A DNA stretch of 64,000 bases from Owenia fusiformis (GCA_903813345.2 CAIIXF020000003.1:19730931-19794930); one strand, 5' to 3'; counted from the stretch's first letter, positions 36,850-56,479 are shown. Notes: generated by a model not told the origin, from the sequence alone. A program made the numbers and translations.

Positions 36850-37620
36850 GACCCGTTGTCTAGTGAGGTAATGTGGGCTGAGTCTACTGAACTACGGACC
36901 CATCTGAACACCTATAAAAGTGATTACCTGAGCATAATGAATTATTTGTCAAGCGAACACATATCTAGTGAAGACCTGTGTCTAGTGAACACCTGTATGT
37001 GTACACCTGTGTCTAGTGAACATATTTCTCTGGTGAACATCTGCCTAGTGAACACGTATGCAGGCCTGTCAACTTGGGAACACCTAACATGAGTGACTTG
37101 GAAATGTTGAACACCTCCCCTCAAAATGTGGACACCTTGGTCCAAATCTGGACACCTTGATCCAAATTTTGAACACCTTGGTTTAAATTTTATTACATCT
37201 TGCCAAATTTTGGACACCTCAAATTTTTCGCGCTCGCTACGCTCGCGTTTCAAACATCCGTCAACAGGGGGGGTGTGGGGGGGGGGGGGGTAGGTACGAA
37301 AGATTTCGAACGGAATGCGTGACATATACGTAATTCGCGTGAAAAGTCCGAACGAAATGCGTACATTTTTTTCCGGCGTTCGTATTTTTGCTGTGTAGAC
37401 GATCTTTTTTAGAAATTTTTCTACAGAAATATTTTTGCTTGACAATTACCAGGTAAAATGCGTATTTGCGTGACATTTTCTGTGTGTGGCCTGCGTATGT
37501 GTATTTAACACCTGAGTCTAGTGAACTAGTTGTCTAGTAAACACCTGTCAATTGAAGTTCTGAGTCTAGCGAATACCTATTATCAACATACAATGAGTAA
37601 CTTACTACAGTGAACACTGG
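36850..37620. repeat. TCTAGTGAACACCTG minisatellite split by an insertion
   Basis: Diverged units of TCTAGTGAACACCTGTG type run at 36855-37060 and resume at 37500-37600. The open frames across it are fortuitous. The element at 37061-37493 interrupts it. Confidence 0.8.
37061..37493. mobile_element. CAGGCC-ended insertion with GCGTGAC interior
   Basis: Starts CAGGCCTGTCAACTTGGG and ends GTGTGGCCTG, with CGTATG on both sides (37055-37060, 37494-37499). Interior has TGGACACCTTG repeats, a G run at about 37267-37290, and the GCGTGACATATACGTAATTC segment shared with 23480-23752. No coding capacity. The ends and target size resemble the CAGGCCCGTAGCC MITEs. Confidence 0.8.
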
Positions 37621-38130
37621 CTATATATGTGTTCATGTACATGAATGAACATTATTGGTCATAATGTACTATACTTTGTTGATTTCGGAGGTGTGTAACA
37701 TTTTCAGCCAAAATGAGATTTTTGTTTTCAGAAAATGTCTCAAGAATGTATGAACCCAATTTGGCATATCGCCCTATCGTTTTATTTTATTACTATATCT
37801 GTAGAGTGTCCATTAACGTCTGGTACCAATTTCAAACGTTTAGGCTACGAAGGCAATTGATACGATATCTTTATCAAACTTGTTTTATTGTGTTAAGAAG
37901 ACTGAAAAGTTTTAATCACTTCCAATAATACACCTTCATGATCGTAGAATTGGGACGAAGGGTGTGGGGGAGGGGGGGGGGGCAGGCAATTTAACAAATG
38001 AAGAAAATGTCAAGAGAAAGTTTACGATTGAATTGCTGCATGAATTTACGCGCGGTATGGTATAATATGTTAGGTATTCCAGGATTTCTTATCAGCCGAT
38101 ACTCTTTTAAGGTATAAGATCTGGTGTCTT
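37621..38130. other. Unassigned stretch
   Basis: No gene supported; a short G-rich run at 37966-37983. Confidence 0.4.
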
Positions 38131-38210
38131 CCCATTTCGCCCCTTCCCACTTTGACCCTTCCAATTTCGCCCCTCATTTATTCCCATTTCGCCCCTTCCC
38201 ATTTCGTCCC
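38131..38210. repeat. CCCATTTCGCCCCTT minisatellite
   Basis: About five units of CCCATTTCGCCCCTTC type, one with ACTTTGA substituted. It ends at the boundary of the long-TIR element. Confidence 0.85.
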
Positions 38211-39187
38211 GGCTTTGTATAAAAAACCTCCTACCCACGTACCCTCGTACCCACGTACGTGGGTCCTGACCCAGTCTTTAAAGAGTTAAATTTTTAAATG
38301 TTTAAAACATTATTCAATCTCAGTTTATCCTGAATTATAGATGAATTTATGCATCCATATGCCTTTATTTATAGGTCTGACATCTCTCTCAGTAAAATAA
38401 AATAAAGCCGGAATTGCATAAATGTTCATTATTTTTGAGCTATTTGATTTATGTTTTTGATATGTCGAAATGTTTTTTGTTGATCGGGCAGTCTTACCTG
38501 TATAACACATTCTTTGACATTTACATCTACTGCAGACCTAACTCAAATAGTCTAAATTACATATGGACTTATTAGGCATGGAACTATATCCTGTTCAATA
38601 TAACGTATATAAAGGCAATCTAGGAGTATAACAAATCCAATGTGAATATTCAGACTTCTTCCGGGAAGTTTAGGCGGCTAATAACTACACGTGCATGACG
38701 CGTGAGATTCAAACTCAATAAAACGTGGATCTGCGCATCGATCTTTGTAACGTTATTTAGATTGTCATAGATATAATTACACTTCATTTATACAAAATTC
38801 TATATACATTATGGTAAATTTAAAGGTATAGGACTATTAAAAGTATGACTGACAAAAATACTAAATATATGCGCTTGGTCGAATTTGCGCCAAGCAATAG
38901 ATTGGTTGTACACTGTAAGACTGCCCGATCAACAAAAAATCGCTTCGATATATCAAAAACAACACTCAAATAGCTCCAATGAACATTATGCAATGCCGGC
39001 TTTATTTTATGACGAGACAGATGTCCGATCTAGAAATAAAGGCATATGGGTATATAAATACATCCATAATTAAGCATACATTGAGATAGAATAATGTTTA
39101 AAAAATGTTAAAGATTTAACTCTTTAAAGACTGGGTCAGGACCCACGTACCGAGGGTACGTGGGTAGGAGGTTTTTTATACAAAGCC
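38211..39187. mobile_element. Long-TIR foldback element (CCCACGTACG family)
   Basis: 977 bp whose two ends are inverted copies over about 290 bp: both start GGCTTTGTATAAAAAACCTC, contain ACCCACGTAC and CCAGTCTTTAAAGAGTTAAA, and reach GATCGGGCAGTCTTAC. The unique middle is about 400 bp. No transposase seen and no clear target duplication. The older relative is at 25146-26695. Confidence 0.85.
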
Positions 39188-39945
39188 CAGTTTTAGTGCA
39201 GGTTTAAGTGATTTTTGAGCACATGTGTCTCGAACTCGCAACATTGTGGATACAGAGCCCATTCACATAGTTTGACATGCTGGTGCTCTGAACCAGCTCG
39301 TTAGTTAATATCTGACTAAGAGACAGCTTGCTTTCCCGATGAAGAAACGTTATCTGCAGCTTTTATGAGTACTATAGTATCTACAACTATTTTTGATCTT
39401 ATGAGTATTGGATATCATTATTTTCAATTTTTCTTCAACATGTATTTTAATTAATGACTTCAGTATGAATGGAATGTCCCTTGGAGTTGTGGTCGTTGAT
39501 GAGGAATTGGTCATTGAACGGTGTGGATGCTGTTTATTCCCATATTAGATTATTGTCTTGGGATATTCAGGTTTGATTTTTGTTTGCCAGTTTTACACTT
39601 TACAGTTTGCTTTTCCCACTAGGTTGCTTTACACTTTTTTCCTTTCTCATTTGTCATTTTTGTTTATATTTAGTAAGGATATGATACGCAGGTCTCTCCT
39701 TCTGTGTGATCACCTGTCCAGAAGATAATTCAACTGCATGAAGAACATTTCGTTGACATGATGCACAGTGAAAGGTTTTCCACGCATTTACATTTTCGTT
39801 TAAAAGAGCTTTAATTCCATCGTATACTCAGATCAAGGCCAATTTAGCATACATTTCGCTCTCAAAAATCACTACATGCAATATAATGGATTTCAAAGAA
39901 ATGTTTGACGTTTTCAATCATCTTTTTTCTTTTTGATGAAATGTA
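39188..39945. other. Unassigned stretch with a weak tRNA-like segment
   Basis: On the minus strand 39304-39225 has GCTGGTTCAGAGCACC followed by GCGAGTTCGAGAC, loosely like pol III A and B boxes. No cloverleaf closes, so at most this is a SINE relic. Confidence 0.3.
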
Positions 39946-39954
39946 GTTATTTAT

Positions 39955-40528
39955 GGAATGTTATAAAAACCCTTCGACCTTCGACCTGCACCTTCGACCT
40001 TCACCTTCTACTTACAGGGTGTCCAAAAAGAAAATATTATAGAAGCTATTTTTGCCGATCTCAGACCACGCAAGAGTCACTTGATTTGTGGGTCACAGGT
40101 GAGATCATTAAGAGTAAGTAGCGATCAATTACTGTTCTATTTATTGAGTTCCAATTATAGTCTTGTTGTGTGATCAATATTAAAACGGGATATGGCGTCA
40201 ATAACTTGTTATTTAACTTTGAAATCTTGTCCGAAAAGTGATGACGTCACCAGGCCTATAAGGTATTTCGCCGATGTAAACTCAAGAGATGACAGCTAGC
40301 TTTCGACGAGGACAGAGCCCCGTTCAGTTTCATAATCTATGTGAAGTTGGACTTAGTCGTTTTTCAAAGAAATATTTTTGGACTTTGACAATTTTCATAA
40401 GAAAAGTCAAAGGTGCAGGTCGAAGGGTTTTTATAACTTTCTTTTTGGCCCCCTTTTTGGGCACCCTGTAGGTCGAAGCTGAAGGTCGAAGGTGCAGGTC
40501 GAAGGTCGAAGGGTTTTTATAACATTCC
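39955..40528. mobile_element. Mutator-like MITE with 9-bp target duplication (copy A)
   Basis: 574 bp. Left end GGAATGTTATAAAAACCCTT, right end AAGGGTTTTTATAACATTCC. TIRs are about 80 bp and built from CCTTCGACCTGCA-like subrepeats, ending with ACAGGGTGTCCAAAAAG. GTTATTTAT flanks both sides exactly (39946-39954, 40529-40537). A 9-bp duplication with long TIRs is the signature of Mutator-like elements. No transposase inside. Confidence 0.88.
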
Positions 40529-40716
40529 GTTATTTATTCTAAAAATCAATCGATGTCATACACAAAATGCATTCAAGTGGTATAAAGTACAGAAGCAGAG
40601 TAAAAATATGTATTTGTATATGTATATCACCATGTGTTACCCCATTGTAGCGCCCATGTTTCTATCAATATAAAACATGATATCATACACCAAATATGCA
40701 TTTATGTCAAATTATG

Positions 40717-42059
40717 GGAATGTACTAAAAACCCTTCGACCCTTCGACCCTACGACCTACGACTTACAGGGTGTCAAGAATTTTTGGAATATATTTTTAT
40801 AAAAACCCTGTGACCTTCAATTTCTCAGTCCATACATGTATGAAGTTGCTGGAAATATTACAATGTAGACCCTAAGATTCCCACACGCCAGGACGCCTGC
40901 GGCGCCTTGTTTTAGCGGCTGGCGTGTTTCTTCCAAAATACAAGTCTCCCTGGCGTATTAAAAACGACCTATAAGCTTACCCTGATTGACTGTCAGCTGT
41001 TGACTGTATTCATCAATATTGGTCGCGGCAATATCATGAATAAAAAGTTTGAAACTAATTTTGTTTTGATTTTTTTCCGTGGATGCTGATCCAAACATAT
41101 GTCATGTATCTGTATGTAAGTAAGCCGCAATCCAATTGATTTAAATTTTAAAATAAGCAATACTTCCGCTCGCAATAACAAATTAAAAAACATAGCACAA
41201 GCATTGTATTTGTATAAAGTGACAGCTTGATTTGATTGGCTGTTGGCACAAGCTAAACTCTCATGAGTCACACTTCATGCACTGGTCTATTTTGAAATGC
41301 TTTCTGATTGGTCAAACGTCATATGTGGGTGGGTCTGTTTCAAAGTTGATTGACAGATGAAACTGCAATAAATTTTACCGGTAAAACTTTAAAAAAAAAC
41401 ATTATTTGTCTTTGTTTTGATCCAATATATCGGTAAAACTTTGAAATCGTTAGAGACGGGGAATTAAGGTATGTCTTTTTGAAGATACTAGATCATGTTC
41501 TATTCCTCTGTTTAGCCAAAATCGGCGACAGCTTGCTTCAGTTTTGAGTTGAAGGAAAACGAAAGTCTTCCTGCCCGATCAACATATCCAGAAGTGAGCA
41601 CTTCCTGGTCAAATTGAATTGTAATTAGACAAGGTAGCGATAATTTATTGCTATATTTTTGAGTTACAAACATAATCTTATTGTATAACCAGTATCCGAG
41701 AGAAATATGGTGTCGATAACCTACATTTTAGACTTGAAATCAGGTTCAAAAAGTGAAAGCAATTGGTCCCAGGTAAGACTGCCCGATCAACATTATTATC
41801 AATTATAAGGCTGAAGAAGGGTGATGTTCAAAATTACCAACTATGTTTCCATTGAAAGAGTACGTACAAAACAGTTTCCGATTAGGTAGATTAAATCCTA
41901 TGGGGAGCTCAAGTTGGAACTATACATAATCATTTAGAAAACTGGACTGGGAAATCAGAGGTCGAAGGGTTTTTCAGAAAAATATGTTCCAAAAATTCTT
42001 GACACCCAGTAAGTCGTAGGGTCGAAGGGTCATAGGTCGAAGGGTTTTTAGTACATTCC
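40717..42059. mobile_element. Mutator-like element with 9-bp target duplication (copy B)
   Basis: 1343 bp, ends GGAATGTACTAAAAACCCTT and AAGGGTTTTTAGTACATTCC. TIRs of about 100 bp share the CCTTCGACCC subrepeats and GGGTGTCAAGAATTTTTGGA. CAAATTATG flanks both sides exactly (40708-40716, 42060-42068). The 1.1-kb interior contains a CTGCCCGATCAACAT word twice (41573, 41783), also present in the foldback element at 38211, and no recognisable transposase. It may carry captured sequence. Confidence 0.88.
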
Positions 42060-42414
42060 CAAATTATGTGGTTTAAAATACAGAAAAATAGATAACATTC
42101 TCCTTAGAATACCATGCCCTTGTGTAACCCCACTTTATTGCCTTTTGCCCCTGTTTATATCAATATAAAAGGTAGCATGTAACCTTCCTTGTAACATGTG
42201 TGAAAGTTTCAAGAAAATCAGTAAAGTGGTTTTCCTGGAATCACAATGACAAGATTTATCCACAAAACTTCCAAGATGGACGCCAGAATGCAAGTTGGCC
42301 ACCAAAAGGTTAATTAGCTCTAGAACTTCTTACCATGTAATATGTGTGAAAATTTGAAGTAAATGGGTTTGGTTTTCCTGAAATTGTGATGACAAGATTT
42401 ATCTTTAAACTTCC

Positions 42415-42914
42415 NNNNNNNNNNNNNNNNNNNNNNNNNNNNNNNNNNNNNNNNNNNNNNNNNNNNNNNNNNNNNNNNNNNNNNNNNNNNNNNNNNNNNN
42501 NNNNNNNNNNNNNNNNNNNNNNNNNNNNNNNNNNNNNNNNNNNNNNNNNNNNNNNNNNNNNNNNNNNNNNNNNNNNNNNNNNNNNNNNNNNNNNNNNNNN
42601 NNNNNNNNNNNNNNNNNNNNNNNNNNNNNNNNNNNNNNNNNNNNNNNNNNNNNNNNNNNNNNNNNNNNNNNNNNNNNNNNNNNNNNNNNNNNNNNNNNNN
42701 NNNNNNNNNNNNNNNNNNNNNNNNNNNNNNNNNNNNNNNNNNNNNNNNNNNNNNNNNNNNNNNNNNNNNNNNNNNNNNNNNNNNNNNNNNNNNNNNNNNN
42801 NNNNNNNNNNNNNNNNNNNNNNNNNNNNNNNNNNNNNNNNNNNNNNNNNNNNNNNNNNNNNNNNNNNNNNNNNNNNNNNNNNNNNNNNNNNNNNNNNNNN
42901 NNNNNNNNNNNNNN
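42415..42914. other. Assembly gap of 500 N
   Basis: Exactly 500 N. It abuts a 42-bp tandem repeat, so the gap probably covers more of that repeat. It may also hide upstream exons of the DEF8 gene. Confidence 0.99.
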
Positions 42915-43213
42915 GCAGGTGTCCATTTTAAATTTAATTGATATCATCCTCCAAATGCAGGTGTTCTTTATAGTCTTGATTGAAGTCATCCTCCAAATGC
43001 AAGTGTCCAATTTAATCTTGATTGAAGTCATCCTTCAAATGCAGGTGTCCATTTTAAATTTAATTGATATCATCCTCCAAATGCAGGTGTTCTTTATAGT
43101 CTTGATTGAAGTCATACTCCAAATGCAGGTGTCCAATTTAATCTTGATTGAAGTCATCCTTCAAATAAATGTGTCCATTTTAATCTTGATTGAAGTATTC
43201 CTCCAAATGCAGG
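42915..43213. repeat. 42-bp minisatellite with three alternating variants
   Basis: Units end in CATCCTCCAAATGCAGGTGT. Three variants (CCATTTTAAATTTAATTGAT, TCTTTATAGTCTTGATTGAA, CCAATTTAATCTTGATTGAA) follow one another and then repeat in the same order, so the real period is 126 bp. Because 42 is a multiple of three, an open frame runs through without meaning. Confidence 0.93.
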
Positions 43214-43713
43214 TGGCACAATGAAAACAAATCCCCAATACCCCAAACTATTATATAATGCAAAAATCAAATATGTCTAACAGCCCCCCCCCTTCCCAAC
43301 CATTGAGAAACCGTTACCACAATCAGAGATGGATAGCAACAGTGTTCTCCAAAGGGTTTTTTCTCAAGTGGTTGCAAAATTCTTACTTTCACAATTCAGA
43401 CCAAAATTGGTCAAAACATGCCCATATTTCATGATTTTTGGCATTTTCAAGTGGATGCAAATATTTTCTCATGTGGTTCCAAGCCTGTTATTAAAATCAC
43501 AGATGGGTGATGCACCCACTTGCTTGAATGCTGGGGAGAGCAATGTATGTACATATTAAAATTGTCTCAAAAACTTTTTGAATCATATCAGTTCAGTGAT
43601 ATGATACTCTATGTTATTCCAGAGCTGATTTGTTCTACAGTAATTCTTTATTGTAATTCTTTTTTTTATTTCATTTATTTTTATTTATTAAAATCAATGT
43701 AACATATTTACAG

Positions 43714-43742
43714 GTTTTAGTGGCTATGACCCCGAGGAGGGA
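43714..43742 (+). CDS. DEF8: Tentative upstream mini-exon of DEF8
   Basis: After acceptor ATTTACAG, 29 nt encode FSGYDPEEG and end in phase 0 before GTATTA. That joins the next exon as GYDPEEG-GHFGMTT, which I believe resembles the region ahead of the DEF8 core in other animals. The intron would be only 63 bp and the donor is non-ideal, so this is weak. Confidence 0.3.
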
Positions 43743-43805
43743 GTATTAGGTGCCACACATGTGACGTATGCCATGTTGTGTATTTCATATTCTTATTAAC
43801 TACAG

Positions 43806-51615
<7,810 letters not shown>

Positions 51616-52697
51616 GAACAAAACCCTGAGCTCGAAGTCTGATCACAACCATCTGATTAAGATCGATCATTCCACAGTTTGACACTCAACCAATCAGAGC
51701 ATCGTAACATTAATATGTTTTTTACATAAAATACAAGTAAAGAGAACTGTCCGAAATCTAATTGGGTGATTGAATTCAGAGGTTTGTGAAAAGAGTACGA
51801 GATATTAAGCTGTCCACTCTAAAAATGGTTCAACAATTTTTTGTTTGGGTTTATGTGATGGTGAACCTATGGAAATAGCCACTGTTAGATTCTTCACCAG
51901 TATTGGATATGAACCGAAATTAAGGTGTATATTCAAGTCAGTCGTCGTCATCTTTTAACATGGTAAATTGAAAGGAATGGCATCAGAATTGAAGAATTAC
52001 ATTTAAATGGTGCTTTTAGATATTTTTATGTGATTTTTACATCATTTAACCAAAAAACATATTTTGGATATGTTCATCAGACTCATGAGAAATCAAATTG
52101 ACTTATATTTGAATAGCACATTGTACACATAGTCGTATATTTCAAAATAAGTTATTTGTAATTTCGTTCTGTATAGAATATGAAGCAATTATATATTGTA
52201 GCATTATCATGAAATATTTATTACATTAGATGAACTATTTTTACTCAACAAACAAAACAGAAAAATGAACAAACAGAAAGTGTTCATGTACGGAATTCAG
52301 GGTCAGAACCTCAATGTCAAAAAAAATCCTCCTCAAGATGAAACAGCATTTTCAATTTTGGAATAACTCTTTACTTAGAACTCTGGATCATTTCATTGGA
52401 TTTGCACTCGTGATTTGTTTTTTTTCAATAACATGTATTAATGAGTATGTCGTCAGTAGACACCAGAGAAAGGTCAACTCTGTGAGTATAGTCAACGGCA
52501 GACTCATAACAAGATAATCCCTGATGTCACAAAATTTCTACTCCTTCAAATATACTTCTACTTTGAGTAATGACCATTATAACCACCTTGCAATGTCTGT
52601 TCTCAGGGTATTAGTACTAGTTTAGACGGTTTATATTTTACTATGTTGACTTGACCAATAGGTGGAGCCGGCCATAGTCCAGGGCAAATACGAGTGA

Positions 52698-52801
52698 CAT
52701 TAGTATTATCACCATCAATAAATGGTGATAATACTAATAACCTCATTTTAGCAGGCAACATGTAGAAATGATTTCACCATGTTGCACTTTGAAATGAGGT
52801 T
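52698..52801. repeat. Two adjacent hairpins in the DEF8 3' region
   Basis: ATTAGTATTATCACCA and TGGTGATAATACTAAT form a perfect 16-bp stem with an 8-nt loop. Immediately after, ATAACCTCATTTT...GCAACATG is mirrored by CATGTTGC...AAATGAGGTTAT. Together they could fold in RNA or mark a MITE. Confidence 0.75.
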
Positions 52802-52974
52802 ATTGGTATATTGCTGTTCTGACCCAAAAGTAATATTTTTGTAACAAAAATTTATTTTGAAGGAAAACCTTTCCAATAAATCCTGGCCTCTTTTGGTGAA
52901 CTAAACAAATTAGGGTACTATGGGGTAGTATGCACTTCTAATCCACACTTTGAAATCATAATACCATACCATAC

Positions 52975-53077
52975 CAGACCCGTAGCCAGGTGGTTCGAGC
53001 CAAAGTTGTCAAAAGTGAACCCCCCTGGAATTTTTTTAAAAATTGAACCCCCTTGGCAAAAGCTGGCTATGGGCCTG
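52975..53077 (-). mobile_element. CAGGCCCGTAGCC MITE, short copy
   Basis: 103 bp, internally deleted and reversed relative to copies 1-3. Ends CAGACCCGTAGCCAGG and GCTGGCTATGGGCCTG. CATAC on both sides (52970-52974, 53078-53082). Confidence 0.85.
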
Positions 53078-53589
53078 CATACAGTACATTAAGAGTATGG
53101 CACCGTACAGTACCACTTGAGTATGCTACCATTAAGTGTTTTAGGTACAGTTCAGCACTGTTTTAGTCTATGGTACTATATTCAGGATTCTGTACCGTAT
53201 CGTAGCCAAAATAGTACCGATCAGTTCTGTTGGAGATTGGCTGTGCATGAGCTAGAATAATGTTATCATACTCAACAGGCAGGAATGTTTCTTAGCAAAA
53301 TTATTAAAAGTTTTTGAATATTATCATTCAATAAGTTAATCCAACTTCTGCTCTGACATCATATAAGAATGACATCACAACCAATAGGTGGCATGATTTA
53401 CTGGATTGGATTAGTCTATTCATTTGTACAGGTGATATTTTATTGTTATAATTATTTGGTGCTGGACATATCAAATAAATAATATATATTGTTAAAAATA
53501 GTTCTTTTATTTATTTTTTCCTTGAATGTGCCTGGATACATTTCATTGTATGAGGGAGGGGGTTAAACCAATATGTGAGATTTACTTCA

Positions 53590-54570
53590 TTTTTATCCCA
53601 TCGAACGAAGTTCGGAGGGATATAGGGAACGCCTCCGTCCGTCCGTCCGTACATACGTCTGTACGTACGTCCGTCCGTCTGTCCGTCCGTCCGTCCGGGC
53701 AATAACTCAAATACGGTTTGCCAGTTTTTGTTCATATTTTGTACACATATACCCTATGAGGTAAGAAGTTCTGCTCCAAAGCCTTTTTTTCAAAATGGCC
53801 ACTCATTTCAAAATGGCGGCCATTTTTGTGACGATTTTACAGTAATTTAGGTGCAATATGTAAAACTGTAATAGCAATATGTTTTAAATGTAAAAAAATT
53901 ATAAAGGACGTTAATAATGCTACAAATGTAGATATTAAAGAAGCACATGGCAGCCATCTTGAAAAATGGTGGCCTTTACTCGTCATTTTACGATTTTTGC
54001 TGTAACTCAAAAAGTAGTGGAGCGATTTTGTTCATATTTGGTATGTGGATACTATAAGCATTGCACACTGTCTAAAGAGACTTTTGGTAGAAGGCGGCCA
54101 TTTTTCAAAATGGCCGCCATTTTAACGTATTTTACTATAACTCGAAAAGTAGTGGAGCGATTTTGTTCATATTTGGTATGTGAATACTATAAGCATGGCA
54201 CACTGTCCTATGACTCTTTTGGTAGAAGGCGGCCATTTTGGAAATTTTTTTAAAAGTGGACGTGGAGCGATTTTGTTCATAATTGATATGTGAATACTTT
54301 AAGCATGGCACATTGTCTAATAAAACTTTAGGGAGTCGTCGGCCATTTTGAAAAATGGCCACCATTTTTATGTGTGTTATTTTACAAGCATGTGTGCGAT
54401 ATTTCAAAAATTTTAGAGGTGGCTACTTAAAAGCATATTATTTCTTCTGATGACAACTTGGCTAGTGAGCAACCATTTTGAAAATGGTGGCCTTTCTGGT
54501 GTGTTGTTTTATGATATTTGCGCTTCGTTTGTAAAAATGCCAGCCATTTCTGTTCGATGGGATTCGCTAC
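53590..54570. repeat. Composite repeat with CGTCCGTC and GGCGGCCATTTT units
   Basis: Starts CCCATCGAACGAAGTTCGG, then a CCGTCCGTCCG simple repeat (53634-53698), then three diverged ~125-bp units with GTAGTGGAGCGATTTTGTTC and GGCGGCCATTTT words. It ends near TTCTGTTCGATGGGATTCGC (54550), roughly the inverse of the start. The pieces may be one mobile unit; no coding region. Confidence 0.7.
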
Positions 54571-55922
54571 GCTTTGGCGTTGCCGTTGTTCTGGTTCTAT
54601 CACTATTTAGACATTATATAGTGAAAATAACATTCTGCATGTTTCAAAATTATATAAAATGCATTGAATAGTGATGTGGATGAATGGTCATGTTATAAAT
54701 GCTCATTTACAAACTCGATGTGATCTATGGCCACTCATGGGGAATCATTTTCAGCATATGGTAGTCCATGTTACTTCAATAATGTATCATGTATTTCAGA
54801 AGTGTAAACCTACAGTTACATAACTGCTGTTATGGGAACTTATCTTTCTTGGCAATAGAAATATAGAACAATTGGTTGCCTTTGTGTTGAAGTCGTGAAC
54901 CCTGATGTATTTACATATTATCTTTTTCATTGTTTCTCGTTTTAAATATGGCATGATATATGTCATATACCTTTTGTGAAATCTTGGTCCAAGGGTATTT
55001 CACTTCTTTCCATACCCTGGGTGCAGCTTATACAATTGTTGGGACTGAGCAAACAAACTTTCAAATAACCAGCCAATCAGAACAGTTGTTACTTAATCAA
55101 GTTACATTAATCTTGCATGAAGAGCTGAATTGAATAATAAATGAAGTCCTTCGAATGAAGGATGGGCAGACACAATAGTGAATAGAAGTTTAACAGACCC
55201 GTCAGACACTTTTCTCAAAGGGGGTTGAGGTTCACAACTATTATGATCCCCTAATTTCCATTTTTCATCTGAATTAAACAATATGCAATAAGCACAGCAT
55301 TAAGTTATAAAATTAATTAACACTGAAAGAAAAATAAAGAACTTATTGCTTTTATATGACGCAACATTATTTTCTTGGGGATTTTTTTGATTTCCGAGGG
55401 GTTTCAACCCAATGCACCCCCCCCCCCATATGACGGGCCTGAGTAAAATAATGAAAATATAGTTAGTATTTTAGTAACAATCACAAATGTTTTGTTATCT
55501 TTAAACAATAGCATCTTAAACTGACAGAACACCTGTATATGTGTATACATGTAAGCTCAAGTGTTTATTTGACATTTTACAATATTTTCAAGTATACTTC
55601 GCTAAGAAAACACAGACGATTTTACAAAGTTGAATCATAGAGTTATTTTGAATCTGTTTAAACAATTATTGTTCTTTGTCAATTTTCAATTTGTATCTCA
55701 ATGTATTTTAATATATATATCATCATATATCTGTGGAACATAAGTGACATTAAGAGTGCAAGATTGTTGATTGGTTACTTCATTTTTCAGCAGCAAGTGA
55801 AATGTCTATTGTCTATGTCTGGTGCATTATCAATTGATTATCAATTGTTCTATTAGCAGTGGTTATATAATGTTTTGAGTAATATTCCAAGTTTTGCTTC
55901 GGAGTCATCCTATAGGGGACTC
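54571..55922. other. Intergenic stretch with one decayed MITE
   Basis: 55195-55441 has ends CAGACCCGTCAGACA and ATGACGGGCCTG and a C run, a diverged relative of the CAGGCCCGTAGCC family. The rest is probably the 3' flank of the small minus-strand gene; AATAAA on the minus strand occurs at about 55565. Confidence 0.5.
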
Positions 55923-56090
55923 TTACTTCTTGGGTGCAGTGTACTTGTCATTGTTTGGATTCAGCTGGTTTCCATGGTTATCCAAGTCTGCCTTGGTTCC
56001 CTCTCCAGGGTAACCTGTCACATGACCATCATATTTAGGATTGTTGGGGTTGCACTGGTCGGCCTTGTTGTCTTTGCCTTGCTGATCCAT
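55923..56090 (-). CDS. Small 55-aa protein with duplicated NPNN motif
   Basis: Minus-strand ATG at 56090 to TAA at 55923-55925, 55 residues: MDQQGKDNKADQCNPNNPKY, DGHVTGYPGEGTKADLDNHG, NQLNPNNDKYTAPKK. Two related blocks, DNKADQCNPNNPKY and DLDNHGNQLNPNNDKY, show an internal duplication. It is hydrophilic, with no signal peptide or membrane segment and a single cysteine. Balanced codon use and a good ATG context (AAAAAATGG) after a possible acceptor TTATTCTAG suggest a real coding exon preceded by a non-coding exon. I cannot name it or give a function. It was missed by length-based ORF finding because it is short. Confidence 0.65.
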   Translation of the reverse strand: MDQQGKDNKADQCNPNNPKYDGHVTGYPGEGTKADLDNHGNQLNPNNDKYTAPKK

Positions 56091-56479
56091 TTTTTCTAGA
56101 ATAAAATAACAAATACTACAGTGAAATCTTTGTATTCAAACACCAAGGACAGTCGAGCAATGTGAATGTGTTTAGAAAATGTCCGTTAATTGTGCTTCAT
56201 CTGGTGTGTTCAAGCGTTAACATCCACTGCCTCTTGTCAAATCAACTAACAAAACAACCTTTTGTTACATGTTTATAAAATTTGGAAATGCGAACACCTG
56301 CTAATCTGAACACTTTTGGTCAGTCCCAGAGGCATTCGGATTACACAGGTGTTACCATAGTGAAGTTTTGCACAAAATTTCCAATAAGTTCCCCACATAA
56401 GGATTGCTCATAGATTAATCTCATTGACAAGTTCTTAGAAGCCAAATAACAGTATCTCCTTATGAGACCTGTTTACTAT

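Larger units (their letters stand above)
51616..53500 (+). other. DEF8 3' region
   Basis: Non-coding sequence after the stop. AATAAA candidates are at about 52716, 52876 and 53474; which is used cannot be told. It contains two hairpins (52698-52737 and about 52737-52801) and a small MITE (52975-53077). Confidence 0.45.

Noticed and set aside
42386-43031. Open frames through the N block
   Set aside because: They consist of undetermined bases bounded by repeat sequence.
53511-53735. Frame of repeated DGRTDG type
   Set aside because: Translation of the CCGTCCGTCC simple repeat; the same happens at 5717-5938.
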